Of a stretch of DNA of 64,000 bases, positions 1 to 9,224 are shown in pieces. The position numbers and the translations under genes are program-made. The stretch covers positions 3,351,001-3,415,000 of the forward strand of contig NZ_CP137559.1 in NCBI RefSeq assembly GCF_019249725.2, in the 5' to 3' direction. This DNA is from Segatella hominis. GTDB taxonomy: Bacteria > Bacteroidota > Bacteroidia > Bacteroidales > Bacteroidaceae. Position 1 is the stretch's first letter. Every line of letters starts with the position of its first letter. A model generated the notes under the pieces. The model searched no databases. It worked only from the letters and a program-made list of their open reading frames with translations, and was not told the DNA's origin.

Positions 1-207
1 AATTTGAGTCCTACGATGAAGCTCTTCGGCACAGCCATCAACTATGGTTTTGGTGATGTGGAGGAGACCGGCATCTTGATTGCCGTTGATGAAATATTGG
101 AAGAAAAGCGTGTGCGCCACATCAATACGTTTATCCAAGAACATCCTGAAGCTCTTAAGATTACGAGTGGAGCTAACAATGTTATTTATAAAGAAAAAGA
201 CAATTAA
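1..207 (+). CDS. C-terminal end of an unidentified protein (5' partial)
   Basis: The open frame runs in from the window edge and ends at TAA 205-207, giving about 68 residues. The tail holds GTAINYGFGDVEETG and SGANNVIYKEKDN. I do not recognise the family, so no function is offered. A strong terminator follows directly, so this is the last gene of its transcript. Confidence 0.6.
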   Translation, partial: NLSPTMKLFGTAINYGFGDVEETGILIAVDEILEEKRVRHINTFIQEHPEALKITSGANNVIYKEKDN

Positions 208-221
208 CCATAATATTTTGT

Positions 222-268
222 GCTCCCATTTCCTCTCTTGAATAGGTGAGGAAGTGGGAGCGTTTTTT
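222..268 (+). terminator. Rho-independent terminator
   Basis: A 14-bp stem (222-235 with 248-261, one G-U pair) is followed by seven T residues. It ends the transcript of the partial gene at the window start. Confidence 0.85.
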
Positions 269-327
269 TGTTCTTATGTAATATGAAAAGTGTTATGTTT
301 AGTGTTGAAATTAATCAAATAAATATT

Positions 328-780
328 ATGTGTACAATAAAGTTAATAAGGAATGCACTATTTCCTATTTTCATGTCTTTAATTCTTTGCTCTTGTTTCT
401 TTGACTCAAAGCCAGCAGGCTATTGTGTTAAAAATTGCACTAAAGATACATTGTTAATCGATTTGACAGAGTCCGATACATTGAGCAACGATATGTATTG
501 GAATCTCCATTGTAGAGATACGATAGACTTAATTTCTATGGATACAACTTCCGTGAATGTCCATGGAAAGAAAAATGTAATCTTTAATTATTATTGTGTA
601 GCACCAGGTACAAAGTCTAGAGGTTTCTGGCCAATGAATAGTGATACGTTTTATATATATACTATCAAATGGAGTATTGTAAGAACTTATACGCTAGAGA
701 ATATCCGAAAGAAAAAGCTCTATGATAGAAGGTGTGTAACGAAAAAGGATTTTAAAAAACGTTTGTTTGAGTATAGATGA
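328..780 (+). CDS. Small lipoprotein, paralog of the gene at 3246
   Basis: Function unknown. The start chosen is the ATG at 328 (MCTIKLIRN...), because it places a hydrophobic stretch directly before a lipobox-like LILCSC; earlier TTG and ATG codons would put a long polar extension in front of the signal peptide. The mature part carries KNCTKDTLLIDL, a YW pair, and a C-terminal block IYTIKW...NIRKKKLYDRR.VTKKDF..R.FEYR. The same blocks occur in the lipoprotein at 3246-3674, so the two are diverged duplicates flanking a barrel protein and a propeller protein. Probably exported to an outer membrane surface or the periplasm; inference from the signal only. Confidence 0.7.
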   Translation: MCTIKLIRNALFPIFMSLILCSCFFDSKPAGYCVKNCTKDTLLIDLTESDTLSNDMYWNLHCRDTIDLISMDTTSVNVHGKKNVIFNYYCVAPGTKSRGFWPMNSDTFYIYTIKWSIVRTYTLENIRKKKLYDRRCVTKKDFKKRLFEYR

Positions 781-859
781 CGTGAAAGTATCATCGTAGA
801 ATGACAATCGCAAGAGATAAAGATGGTAAGTTTGATACGAATATAAAATATTGAAGCTT

Positions 860-1534
860 ATGAAATGTAGAGATCGTATTTTAGAAAAGGTGTTGAATGA
901 TGATGTTGCTAAAGTGGTAATGATGTTTGTAGGCTTGTGGCTGTTGGGAACACTTATGTCTCATGCTCAAACCTCATTGTCGAGTAAGCAAGATATTGGC
1001 AAACGCCATGAACTATACTTTGGTGTGGGCTTGTTGAATTTGTATGTGATAGATAAACATGACAAACTGACAAAGCCTATTCCATATAGTGGTGGTGACT
1101 CGGAATGTTTTGCAATTCCAGTTCATATAGGAATAGATTATAAGTATCGCCTTTCAAAGAAAGTGTCGGTTGGTGCTTCTGTTGGTTTTACTACTAGTGA
1201 ATGGTGTAATTATGTTGATGATACGGTAGAACCGTCAGAACCTCGTGGAAATTCGGATTTGTCTTGCATGTATGCACTTCCAGCTATTACCTATACTTGG
1301 TTTACATCGGGCTACGGCATCTTTCGCGCTTATTCGGGTGCAGGCTTAGGATTGGCTTTGCTGAAAGAGAAAGTTACTGTGCCTGGCTTTGAGTGTAATC
1401 GAACCAAAGCCGATTTGGGATATAATGTGACTTTAGTTGGTATGTCATTAGGTGGAGAAAGTTTTAGGTATTTCTGCGAGTGGAATGCTGGGTGCAAGAG
1501 TATGCTCACTGCTGGTTTATTGGTAAGATTCTGA
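860..1534 (+). CDS. Putative outer-membrane beta-barrel protein
   Basis: A 224-residue protein beginning at the ATG at 860. Residues about 15-38 form a hydrophobic export segment ending in SHAQ. The rest alternates glycine and aromatic residues (YFGVGLLNLYV, YKYRLSKKVSVGASVGFTTS, YGIFRAYSGAGLGLALL) and ends in LLVRF, a terminal aromatic as in barrel proteins. This is typical of small OmpA/OMP_b-brl-type barrels, but no subfamily is recognised. The next gene starts 20 bp downstream, suggesting co-transcription with the propeller protein. Confidence 0.6.
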   Translation: MKCRDRILEKVLNDDVAKVVMMFVGLWLLGTLMSHAQTSLSSKQDIGKRHELYFGVGLLNLYVIDKHDKLTKPIPYSGGDSECFAIPVHIGIDYKYRLSKKVSVGASVGFTTSEWCNYVDDTVEPSEPRGNSDLSCMYALPAITYTWFTSGYGIFRAYSGAGLGLALLKEKVTVPGFECNRTKADLGYNVTLVGMSLGGESFRYFCEWNAGCKSMLTAGLLVRF

Positions 1535-1554
1535 AAAATATAAATCTCGTAAAT

Positions 1555-3117
1555 ATGAAGAAGTTAATGTTATTTTTGTTGCTGTTGTTCTCAATAAATG
1601 TTACAGCGCAAAACGTAGTGGATTCGGTCTCTGTGGCAGAGACTAATGACGGCAAGCAACTTTGGGGCAAAACCTTGGAGTTGAACAAAAATATTCAGTC
1701 TGTGGCAACTTACGACAGTCTTGTCATGGTACTTGCATGTGATACTACCAAGAAAGGTAAGCCGACAACTTCTGGTTGCTTGTATGCTTTGAATGCAAAG
1801 GATTTAGGCATTCTTTGGGAGAAAACATTGGATTTGTCGTTGTGTACAGTACACTCTATAACAAAGCAAGGTGTTCTGTTATCTACTACCTTGAAAAGCA
1901 ATGGCAAGTCTTTGCTAACGTTGTCTGATAGCAAAACTGGTAAATCTTTGTGGACTCAATATCTATACCCTGTCTATATCAATGATAGCTTGGATATAGT
2001 TGTAGGATTGGATAAAATAGGTTCTAGCAATACCTATGCCTATCGTTTGCATGATGGTAAACTGTTATGGAATGCTGATATTCCTATGACGAGAAATATT
2101 GGTTGGGAAAGAGCTGTCATGGTGGACTCTACTCATCTGGTAGTTGTCGGGGATGATATCAACGAGATAGACATAACAACAGGCAAAATGTGGAAGGTCA
2201 AGGCTAAAACAGGTATAAAGGACACAAAGGGAATGGCGTTGCTGGCTTTGACAAATATTGTCTCTGTTGCATCAGCTGTTGGTTTTAGTTCTCCTATTGT
2301 GACGTTTTATTATAATCTCAATCCATATACTATTACTGGATTGACTTCAAATATCCTTCAAAAAGACGCTTGCATCTATGTGAGCGACCGTAACTATTTG
2401 TATTGCTTGGGTACTGATAGCTTGCAAGTCAAGTGGAAGTATAACTTCGAGGACAAGGAATCCTCTACGTCAGAGCTGATGATGCGAGATGGGAAAGTGT
2501 TCATGCTAAATTACGGATATGGGGATAGTATGATGCGTGGACGTATTAAATGTGGCAAGCCTTTCTTGGCTGTTTTTGATGCTTTGACAGGTAAACTGGA
2601 GAAATTTTTGCCTTTATATGACAAAAAGCATGTCATGAACGACGGTTTCCTATCGGATAATGGCGTATTTTTGGCTGGCTCGGAAAAGACGGTATATTGT
2701 TCTTTCCAAGATTCGACCATCAATGTCAAGGATTGGGATAAAAAACAATTTGGCTCGTTGTTCTTGATTCCGAATCATGACCTATATGCTTTCCATGGTA
2801 TGGCTCCAAAACTTACTTTGGTTAAAGCAGGTGCTAGCACTTGCCCGATGCTGACAGATAAAAATAAACTTTGTGTCTTGGATGAACACATGAATATACT
2901 TGACAAGTATGAGCTTGGTGAGACTTTTGCTGTTCGTTTTAAAATTGATGATGCCATTTGTCTGCAAAACAATGCAGACAAGTCCAATTATTGGTTGATT
3001 TATCCTGACGGAACGGCTCTAGCTAAGTTCAAATGGCAACCAAGTATAGTGAAATCTGCAGGGAATAATAATATCATTGTCGTTTATAAGCATAAAATTT
3101 CAACTTTTAAGCTGTAA
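1555..3117 (+). CDS. Secreted PQQ-like beta-propeller protein
   Basis: A 520-residue protein. The ATG at 1555 is chosen because it begins a clean signal peptide (MKKLMLFLLLLFSINVTAQ); the open frame extends further upstream but only through the end of the previous gene. The body holds repeated blades of the PQQ/WD-like type: GKQLWGKTLEL, LYALNAKDLGILWEKTL, DSKTGKSLWTQYL, YRLHDGKLLWNADI, LYCLGTDSLQVKWKYNF and VFDALTGKLEKF. Such propellers are scaffolds for binding in the periplasm or cell surface; no enzyme motif is visible. It lies 20 bp after the barrel gene and may be its partner. Confidence 0.75.
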   Translation: MKKLMLFLLLLFSINVTAQNVVDSVSVAETNDGKQLWGKTLELNKNIQSVATYDSLVMVLACDTTKKGKPTTSGCLYALNAKDLGILWEKTLDLSLCTVHSITKQGVLLSTTLKSNGKSLLTLSDSKTGKSLWTQYLYPVYINDSLDIVVGLDKIGSSNTYAYRLHDGKLLWNADIPMTRNIGWERAVMVDSTHLVVVGDDINEIDITTGKMWKVKAKTGIKDTKGMALLALTNIVSVASAVGFSSPIVTFYYNLNPYTITGLTSNILQKDACIYVSDRNYLYCLGTDSLQVKWKYNFEDKESSTSELMMRDGKVFMLNYGYGDSMMRGRIKCGKPFLAVFDALTGKLEKFLPLYDKKHVMNDGFLSDNGVFLAGSEKTVYCSFQDSTINVKDWDKKQFGSLFLIPNHDLYAFHGMAPKLTLVKAGASTCPMLTDKNKLCVLDEHMNILDKYELGETFAVRFKIDDAICLQNNADKSNYWLIYPDGTALAKFKWQPSIVKSAGNNNIIVVYKHKISTFKL

Positions 3118-3245
3118 ATAACTAAAGTTTCCCACCCCTACAAAATAGGGCTTTTGCAGATACAATAAGGATAATATTATAAAGTGGATTAGGGAAGGAT
3201 GGGCTAAGGAAATAATATAGATTTTTTATCATGCAAATAGAAGTA

Positions 3246-3674
3246 ATGAAAAAAGTTTTAGTGTTAATAGGTTTCAACTTATTGTGTTCTTGTAGTGCTT
3301 GTGTTATGGATAGGCGTAGTTTCTTTCAAATTAAAAATTGTACCAATGATACATTGATGATAGATTTCTCTGGGGTAGATACATTGAGAGACTGGAAATA
3401 TTGGAATGAGCAATTGCAGAGCATTGAATTACCTATTGATGCAAAGGCTAAAATGGAGTTTTATAAGGCGACAATTGGTTCAATTGCCTTGCCTGATTCT
3501 TGTGTGATTGCGGATCCGGATATGTTTTGCCTTTATGATACTTGTTACATCTATGTAATCAAGTTGCAGGTTGCTAAGTCTTATCCGATGCAGAAAATTC
3601 GTGCAGAGAAACGTTATGACAAAAGGACTGTGACAAAAAGTGATTTTTGTGATCGCGTATTTGATTTTAGATAG
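3246..3674 (+). CDS. Small lipoprotein, paralog of the gene at 328
   Basis: A 142-residue protein from the ATG at 3246 (MKKVLVLIGFNLLCSCSAC), whose hydrophobic start runs into a lipobox-like LLCSC. The mature part shares KNCTNDTLMIDF, YW, IYVIKLQ and a C-terminal block (IRAEKRYDKRTVTKSDF..RVFDFR) with the lipoprotein at 328. The pattern indicates a duplicated small lipoprotein family of unknown function. It is followed by non-coding repeats, not by another gene of the same strand. Confidence 0.7.
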   Translation: MKKVLVLIGFNLLCSCSACVMDRRSFFQIKNCTNDTLMIDFSGVDTLRDWKYWNEQLQSIELPIDAKAKMEFYKATIGSIALPDSCVIADPDMFCLYDTCYIYVIKLQVAKSYPMQKIRAEKRYDKRTVTKSDFCDRVFDFR

Positions 3675-3729
3675 CATCTCTGAAAGATAGAAATCTGGGC
3701 TTCGGGTTTACGGGTGGTGTTTGACTTGT

Positions 3730-3865
3730 GCACCCTTGTGCTTTTCGGGGGCACAATTGTGCTCTTACCCGAGCACAAAGGTGCCTTTACCTTGGCGCAA
3801 TAGTGCCCTTCCAAAGGCGCTTTTGACCTACTTAGCGAACAGCGCTTTGCCTACTTAGCGAACAA
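3730..3865. repeat. Periodic mini-palindrome array A
   Basis: Units of the form GCAC-nnnn-GTGC start at 3730, 3751, 3773 and 3795 (GCGC AATA GTGC), spaced 21-22 bp. Degenerate continuations at about 3817 and 3841 carry the direct repeat CTACTTAGCGAACA twice. Each unit is a 4-bp stem around a 4-nt loop, then about 10 bp of linker. Confidence 0.7.
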
Positions 3866-3994
3866 GAATATCTGCTGGGTATTCTGTTCTCTTGCTTCCT
3901 TATTATAGAAAATGTTTGTAGCGGTATTTATTTGAAAATAGATGTGGTGAATTTTAGAAAAATCTTTATAGCGTAGAAAATTTCAAATCGGAAT

Positions 3995-4075
3995 GCGATT
4001 TTACCCTTCACCCTTCATCTTTTCTCCTAAAATGCCGATAAACACAGGAGGTTTGAGGGTGAAGGGTAAAAACGC
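3995..4075. repeat. 20-bp inverted repeat built of ACCCTTCACCCT
   Basis: The 20 bases at 3995-4014 match the reverse complement of 4056-4075 with one mismatch. The same word recurs nearby at 4076-4100 and as GAAGGGTGAAGGG at 4310-4330 and 4384-4398. Confidence 0.75.
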
Positions 4076-4256
4076 ACCCTTCATCACCCTTCATCGCTCT
4101 TCATCTTTTTTGTCGTTTTTTGCCCTTTATTAGCTACAATTGCCTGGGTATTTGTTTGACTCGAAATTTTGCTGGTTGTGAAAAATATAGACATTAAATT
4201 TCAAAGTTCGATGAGTAAAATGCATCATGGACCAATGACCCTTCCTCTCTCTTAAT

Positions 4257-4315
4257 CTTAATAGATGATCACCTTTAGCCTTAATAGACGACTAACCTTA
4301 GTCTTAAGATGAAGG
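4257..4315. repeat. Periodic repeat array E (23-bp period)
   Basis: CTTAATAGATGA (4257), CTTAATAGACGA (4280) and CTTAAGATGAA (4303) are spaced exactly 23 bp. One unit forms GACTA-ACCT-TAGTC (4290-4303), again a stem with a 4-nt loop. Weaker than the other arrays. Confidence 0.5.
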
Positions 4316-4440
4316 GTGGTGAAGGGTGATTTTAAGTTATTTTCCTTGTAACCGCTTGGATGTCAAGCGTTTATGATATATTGGTGAAGGGTGAAGGGCT
4401 TTTCTCGTTTCGCTCTTCAAATTTTCGATTACCTTCCGGA

Positions 4441-5778
4441 TTACACAATCGGCAAACTGATGCCATTGATTTTCTGATAGATGTCTAATGCGTAGATATC
4501 TGTCATGCCGCTGATGTAATCTATCACGGCCATGATGCGCTCTTCCAAATCGGGATTGTTGATGTCGTATTGGCTGCTTACACGGCGGATGAGTTGCTGG
4601 GAATAGAAACGGGTCGGGTTGATGGCGGCATCAATAAACACCTCCATCAGCGTAGCCATAATTTTATAACCAGACAGTTCTATGTCAAGTACTGGTTTGC
4701 TGTGGTAAATCTTGGCAAAGGAAATCTTTTCGCATTGCTTGTAGGCATTACGTTGTTGCTCTGCAATATGGTCGATGAGGCTCCCCTGGAAAGTGCCGGC
4801 AAGTATTTCGTCCTCATGCTCGATGAAAGTCTTGACGCATTCGTTCTCCAGTCTGCCGATAACGCTGGCTCGCATATAAACCACCTTTTCGTTTTCATCG
4901 GTTACCCCTTCGTCGATTATGCGCTGTTGTATCCTGCGCTGGGTGTCCTCATCAAAGAAAGCTAAAAGCAACTCTTCTGTTTCCTTGAATGATAGAATTT
5001 TCAACTTGTGGGAATCCTCAATATCCATGATTTCGTAGCAGATGTCGTCTGCAGCCTCTACCATATATACTAAGGGATGACGGGCATACTTGAGTGGCTC
5101 ACCTGGTTGAGAGAAGCAGGTAATGCCCAATTCTTCCGCAATTCGCTGATACGATTCCGTTTCGGAAGTGAAAAAACCGAACTTACCGTGACTTCCAGCC
5201 AGACTGCTGGCAAATGGATATTTCACGATGGAAGCAAGCATGGAATAGGTCATCACAAAACCGCCCTGACGTCTTCCCTTAAAACAATGAGTAAGGATGC
5301 GGAAGGCGTTGGCATTTCCCTCAAAATGGGTGATGTCGTCCCAAAACTTCTTGCTAACCTTGTCTTTAACTGCAAGTCCTGCTCCTTCAGTAAAAAAGGT
5401 CTGGATGGCTTTCTCGCCTGAATGGCCGAATGGAGGATTGCCTAAGTCGTGGGCAAGACAGGCAGCACTCACGATGGTGCCGATTTCTTCGAAAAGAGTG
5501 TCTTTTAATTCAGGACGTTTCTCTATGATGCGGCGGGAAATATCGTTGCCAAGCGACATTCCGACACTCGCCACTTCCAGACTATGGGTGAGGCGGTTAT
5601 GCACGAAGATGCTACCTGGCAGAGGGAATACCTGGGTCTTGTTTTGCAAGCGACGGAAAGCTGAGGAGAAAATAAGGCGATCGTAATCGCGCTTGAATTC
5701 AGAGCGATCGTCATGGCGCTCGGCATGCTTATGCTCTTGTCCGAAACGCTTGTTTGATATGAGTTTTTTCCATTCCAT
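4441..5778 (-). CDS. dgt: dGTP triphosphohydrolase (dGTPase)
   Basis: A 445-residue HD-domain enzyme that hydrolyses dGTP (and often other dNTPs) to the nucleoside and triphosphate, acting in cytoplasmic dNTP pool control. Seen: RLTHSLEVA and AHDLGNPPFGHSGE, the metal-binding H...HD motifs of the family, after the typical N-terminal RSEFKRDYDRLIFSSAFRRL. The start at 5778 (MEWKKLISNKRFG) is chosen because a TAnnTTTG promoter box lies immediately upstream of it; the longer frame would translate through that box. The gene is divergent from dut, the other pool-cleaning enzyme, across 179 bp. Confidence 0.92.
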   Translation of the reverse strand: MEWKKLISNKRFGQEHKHAERHDDRSEFKRDYDRLIFSSAFRRLQNKTQVFPLPGSIFVHNRLTHSLEVASVGMSLGNDISRRIIEKRPELKDTLFEEIGTIVSAACLAHDLGNPPFGHSGEKAIQTFFTEGAGLAVKDKVSKKFWDDITHFEGNANAFRILTHCFKGRRQGGFVMTYSMLASIVKYPFASSLAGSHGKFGFFTSETESYQRIAEELGITCFSQPGEPLKYARHPLVYMVEAADDICYEIMDIEDSHKLKILSFKETEELLLAFFDEDTQRRIQQRIIDEGVTDENEKVVYMRASVIGRLENECVKTFIEHEDEILAGTFQGSLIDHIAEQQRNAYKQCEKISFAKIYHSKPVLDIELSGYKIMATLMEVFIDAAINPTRFYSQQLIRRVSSQYDINNPDLEERIMAVIDYISGMTDIYALDIYQKINGISLPIV

Positions 5779-5781
5779 GAC

Positions 5782-5820
5782 GCAAAAATACACCTTTATT
5801 TGCATAATGCAAAATAAAAA
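5782..5820 (-). promoter_or_regulatory. dgt promoter abutting the start codon
   Basis: On the minus strand, TTTG, 19 bp, TATTTTTG, then CGTC and the ATG. The Bacteroidota -7 box thus ends about 4 nt before the start codon, which would place +1 at or almost at the ATG. Confidence 0.6.
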
Positions 5821-5886
5821 GCACTTATTTTTGTTTAAAATCTTGCATTTTTCTTTCAAAAATTCCTTATTGTGCTCAAAAAGCAG

Positions 5887-5894
5887 TATTTTTG
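5887..5894 (+). promoter_or_regulatory. dut promoter -7 box
   Basis: TATTTTTG followed by C, matching the TAnnTTTGc consensus, 63 bp before the dut ATG. No clear TTTG is seen at the -33 position. Confidence 0.5.
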
Positions 5895-5957
5895 CACAAT
5901 CTATGCTGTGCTTTACTTTAAAAAGCCAAGCAACTTGAAATATTTAAAAGTGTAATT

Positions 5958-6395
5958 ATGATTAAAATCCAGATTATCAACAAGGGGCGCCAGCCTCTGC
6001 CAACATACGCCACACCTCAGAGTGCGGGCATGGATTTGCGTGCTAACATTGACGAGCCTATCGTACTCCATCCCATGGAGAGAAGACTTGTGCCTACAGG
6101 ACTTTATATGGCTTTGCCTGCAGGATTGGAGGCGCAGATTCGCCCTCGCAGCGGTCTTGCTCTGAAGCATGGCATTACCGTGCTCAATACTCCTGGAACA
6201 ATCGATGCTGACTATCGTGGTGAAATCATGGTATTGCTCATCAATTTCTCTCAGGAAGATTTCGTTATAAATGAGGGTGAGCGTATTGCACAAATGGTTA
6301 TTGCCAAGCACGAACAAGGGGAATTCGTTGAGGTGGAAAGTCTTGATGAAACTGAACGTGGCGAAGGCGGATATGGACATACTGGAGTCAAATAA
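5958..6395 (+). CDS. dut: dUTP diphosphatase (dUTPase)
   Basis: A 145-residue trimeric-type dUTPase converting dUTP to dUMP and diphosphate, preventing uracil incorporation and feeding dTMP synthesis. All five family motifs are present in order: AGMDLRA (about residue 23), RPRSGLA (about 62), [11 protein letters not shown] (about 80), GERIAQM (about 107) and the C-terminal arm [10 protein letters not shown]. Length is normal. It heads a run dut - TPR protein - DUF4292 lipoprotein - EnvC-like protein, an order I know as common in Bacteroidales. Confidence 0.96.
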   Translation: MIKIQIINKGRQPLPTYATPQSAGMDLRANIDEPIVLHPMERRLVPTGLYMALPAGLEAQIRPRSGLALKHGITVLNTPGTIDADYRGEIMVLLINFSQEDFVINEGERIAQMVIAKHEQGEFVEVESLDETERGEGGYGHTGVK

Positions 6396-6448
6396 GAATA
6401 AAGGTATTCTGGTGTTAAATCAATATTTTTTAAGAGGAAACGATTAAC

Positions 6449-8329
6449 GTGAAGATTAGTGCTAAATATATAGCTTTGGGAATGGTGGCTCTGTTGCTCG
6501 GAACTGCCACTTTGCCATCTTTGGCGCGTAAGAAAAAGCAAGTTAAAGCTGATGCTGTTGAACAGGATACAATTCCTGCAAATGATAAGAAACGCTTTGA
6601 TTACTTCTTCCTGGAGGCCATCCGCCAACAAGGTGCAGGCAACTATAGTGCTGCCTTCGACTTGTTGGAGCATGCCCGTGCCATCAATCCCCATGCGGCT
6701 GAGGTGTATTATTTCCAGTCGGTGTATTACTCACAAATGAAAAAGGATTCCATCGCTTTAGCCTGTCTGGAAAAGGCTGTTAGTCTTAATCCTGAAAACC
6801 AGACCTATCCGGAGCGACTGGCGCAGTACTATATTGGCAATCAACAGTATGATAAAGCGATAGATTCGTATGAACTGATTTATGCGCATAATCATGATAA
6901 TACGGATGCTTTGCGCATTCTTCTCCAGCTTTATCAGCAGAAAAATGATTTCTCGAAAATGCTTTCTACGATTGCCCGATTAGAAAAGGAAGAGGGCGAG
7001 AGTGAGCAGTTTACCCTGTCTAAAATGCGTGTCTATGAAATGATGGGGGATAGCAAAGCTGCTTATCGGGAATTGGAAAGCCTTTCTGATAAGCACCCTC
7101 TTGATATGGTCTATAAGACGATGTTGGGTAACTGGCTGATGCAGCACGACAGACAAAAGGAAGCATATAAGCTCTTTACGGATGTTCTCAAGGAGGAACC
7201 TGACAATGCCTATGCGGAGTCTTCGCTATATGATTATTACAATGCTACTGGTCAGAAAGAACAGGCACGACAGATGCTGGACCGTATCTTGCTGGGAAAA
7301 AATACGGAATTGGAAACAAAAATCGTGATGATTCGTTCTTTTATTCAGGAGAATGAACGTAATGGCGGTGATTCGACTGAGGTATTGAATCTCTTCACGA
7401 AGATACTCAATGTGCCTAAACCTTCTGGTGAATTGGCAGAACTGAGAGCTGCTTATATGGACTTGAAGAAGATGCCGCAGGATTCTGTAGATGCTGCTTT
7501 CCAGAAAGTTCTGACGATTGCTCCCGATAATGCGAGTGCCCGTTTGCAACTGGTACAAAGTCTATGGGACCAAAAGAAATATGATGAGGTTATTGACATG
7601 ACCAACCAGGCTCAGGCATACAATCCTGATGAGATGGTATTCTATTATTTTGGAGGAATGGCGCATTATATGAAAGGGGATGATGATGCTACTCTCGTGA
7701 CTTTCCGAAAGGGATTGGCACAGATAAATGAAAAGAGTTCACCTGCCTTGGTATCTGACCTGTATATGATTATGGGAGATATCTTGAACAAGAAAGGTTT
7801 GGAAGATGAGTCGTTTGCTGCCTATGATTCCTGTTTGCAATGGAAGGATGATAATGTGGCTGCGCTCAATAACTATGCTTATTATATCAGCTTGAAGGGA
7901 AAAGAGTTGCACAAGGCGGAGCAGATGAGTTTTAAGACCATCAAGGCGGAACCGAAAAATGGTACTTATCTGGATACCTATGCCTGGATTCTCTTCATGG
8001 AAGAGCGTTATCATGAGGCAAAAATCTATATCGACCAGGCTATTGCCAATCTGGATTCGACTCAGAACAACAATACCGTCATCGAGCATGCTGGGGATAT
8101 TTATGCTATGAATGGACTAACAGAAGAAGCTCTGAAGTTTTGGAAACAGTCGTATGATGCTGGCAATAAATCGGAAGGTATCATGACGAAAATTAAGAAT
8201 AAAAGATACATCACGGAGGAAGAAATCAAGAGAATGACAGGTGGTTCGGCTGTAACTCCTGATCGCAAATCTCAAAGTCGAAGTGGTGCGAAAAAGAATA
8301 ATAAATTGAGAAATGGAAAGAAAAAATAA
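6449..8329 (+). CDS. Secreted TPR-repeat protein
   Basis: A 626-residue tetratricopeptide protein. The GTG at 6449 is chosen as start: it is preceded by a purine-rich site (AAGAGGA, 6432-6438) and gives a complete signal peptide (KISAKYIALGMVALLLG...LA); the next ATG at 6482 would cut the signal short. Repeats run over most of the chain, for example AGNYSAAFDLLEHARAINP, YYSQMKKDSIALACLEKAVSLNP and MAHYMKGDDDATLVTFRKG. The C-terminus is basic (SGAKKNNKLRNGKKK). TPR arrays are protein-binding scaffolds; location next to a LolA-like lipoprotein gene suggests an envelope role, which is inference. It overlaps the next gene by 17 bp. Confidence 0.85.
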   Translation: MKISAKYIALGMVALLLGTATLPSLARKKKQVKADAVEQDTIPANDKKRFDYFFLEAIRQQGAGNYSAAFDLLEHARAINPHAAEVYYFQSVYYSQMKKDSIALACLEKAVSLNPENQTYPERLAQYYIGNQQYDKAIDSYELIYAHNHDNTDALRILLQLYQQKNDFSKMLSTIARLEKEEGESEQFTLSKMRVYEMMGDSKAAYRELESLSDKHPLDMVYKTMLGNWLMQHDRQKEAYKLFTDVLKEEPDNAYAESSLYDYYNATGQKEQARQMLDRILLGKNTELETKIVMIRSFIQENERNGGDSTEVLNLFTKILNVPKPSGELAELRAAYMDLKKMPQDSVDAAFQKVLTIAPDNASARLQLVQSLWDQKKYDEVIDMTNQAQAYNPDEMVFYYFGGMAHYMKGDDDATLVTFRKGLAQINEKSSPALVSDLYMIMGDILNKKGLEDESFAAYDSCLQWKDDNVAALNNYAYYISLKGKELHKAEQMSFKTIKAEPKNGTYLDTYAWILFMEERYHEAKIYIDQAIANLDSTQNNNTVIEHAGDIYAMNGLTEEALKFWKQSYDAGNKSEGIMTKIKNKRYITEEEIKRMTGGSAVTPDRKSQSRSGAKKNNKLRNGKKK

Positions 8330-9224
8330 AAACTTCGTCAAAGTGATAGCTCTTTGTCTGCCGCTTTTACTGGGTGCATGTGGTACCAAGAAGGTTGTAG
8401 AAGGGAATGGTTCGACTTCTACTTCCCAGTCCCAGAATGCAAATTCCAGTCGCGGGCACCAGAGTGAAGCGTTAAAGAAATTGACCTTCGTGCAGAAAGT
8501 TTCTGACAACCAGGTCTATTCTAAGAATATTGTTGGCAATATGTCGTTCAGTCTTCAGATGGGCAGCAAGGACATTTCTGTGCCTGGTGCTCTTCGTATG
8601 AGAAAGGACCAGGTGATTCGTATCCAACTTTTTATTCCTATTTTAGGTACAGAGGTTGGCAGACTGGAATTCACTCCAGACTATGTGCTGATTATCGACC
8701 GTTTGCACAAGGAATATATCAAGGCAGATTACAATCAGGTGGATTTCCTGAAGAAACAGGGAGTTAATTTCTATTCCTTGCAAGCCTTGTTCTGGAATCA
8801 ACTCTTGTTGCCTGGTAACCAGAGAGTTTCTGAATCAGACTTGAAGAAATTTGATGCCGACTTGGATGCTGCCGGCGATGTGGTGCCAGTTACTTTCAAA
8901 CAGGGGAACATGACCTACGCCTGGGGTGCTGACCGTAATACAGGTCGTATCTTACAGTCTGATGTGAAGTATAAGACAGCCAACAGCAATTCGGTGCTTC
9001 ATATAGACTATAGCAATTTTAAGAATGTAGGAGTAAAACAATTCCCAGCCTCTCTGAAACTGAAGTTTATGACCGATTTGGCGAAATCTGACAAAGAAAT
9101 GCAGATTTCCATTGATATGAATGCGGTAAAGACAGATAGTAATTGGGAGGCAGAGACTAAGGTGTCAGATAAATATAAAAAGGTATCTCCTGAGGATGTC
9201 CTCAGTAAAATCATGAATATGTAA
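8313..9224 (+). CDS. DUF4292 lipoprotein (LolA/LolB-like fold)
   Basis: A 303-residue lipoprotein with a clear lipobox LLLGAC at residues 20-25. The body (MSFSLQMGSKDISVPGALRMRKD, IQLFIPILGTEVGRLEFTPDYVLIIDR, YAWGADRNTGRILQSDV) matches what I know of DUF4292, a Bacteroidota family related to the LolA/LolB lipid-carrier fold. A role in lipoprotein or lipid handling at the envelope is likely but unproven. Its first codons overlap the TPR gene by 17 bp, and its TAA overlaps the ATG of the following gene by 1 bp (9222-9226), which implies translational coupling in one operon. Confidence 0.8.
   Translation: MERKNKNFVKVIALCLPLLLGACGTKKVVEGNGSTSTSQSQNANSSRGHQSEALKKLTFVQKVSDNQVYSKNIVGNMSFSLQMGSKDISVPGALRMRKDQVIRIQLFIPILGTEVGRLEFTPDYVLIIDRLHKEYIKADYNQVDFLKKQGVNFYSLQALFWNQLLLPGNQRVSESDLKKFDADLDAAGDVVPVTFKQGNMTYAWGADRNTGRILQSDVKYKTANSNSVLHIDYSNFKNVGVKQFPASLKLKFMTDLAKSDKEMQISIDMNAVKTDSNWEAETKVSDKYKKVSPEDVLSKIMNM

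Larger units (their letters stand above)
3675..4440. other. Gene-free, repeat-rich interval
   Basis: No credible gene is seen in these 766 bp between a rightward lipoprotein gene and the 3' end of dgt. The interval holds two short-period palindrome arrays (3730-3865 and 4257-4315), a 20-bp inverted repeat (3995-4014 with 4056-4075), and many copies of the words ACCCTTCACCCTTCATC or their complement GAAGGGTGAAGGGT. Confidence 0.75.
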
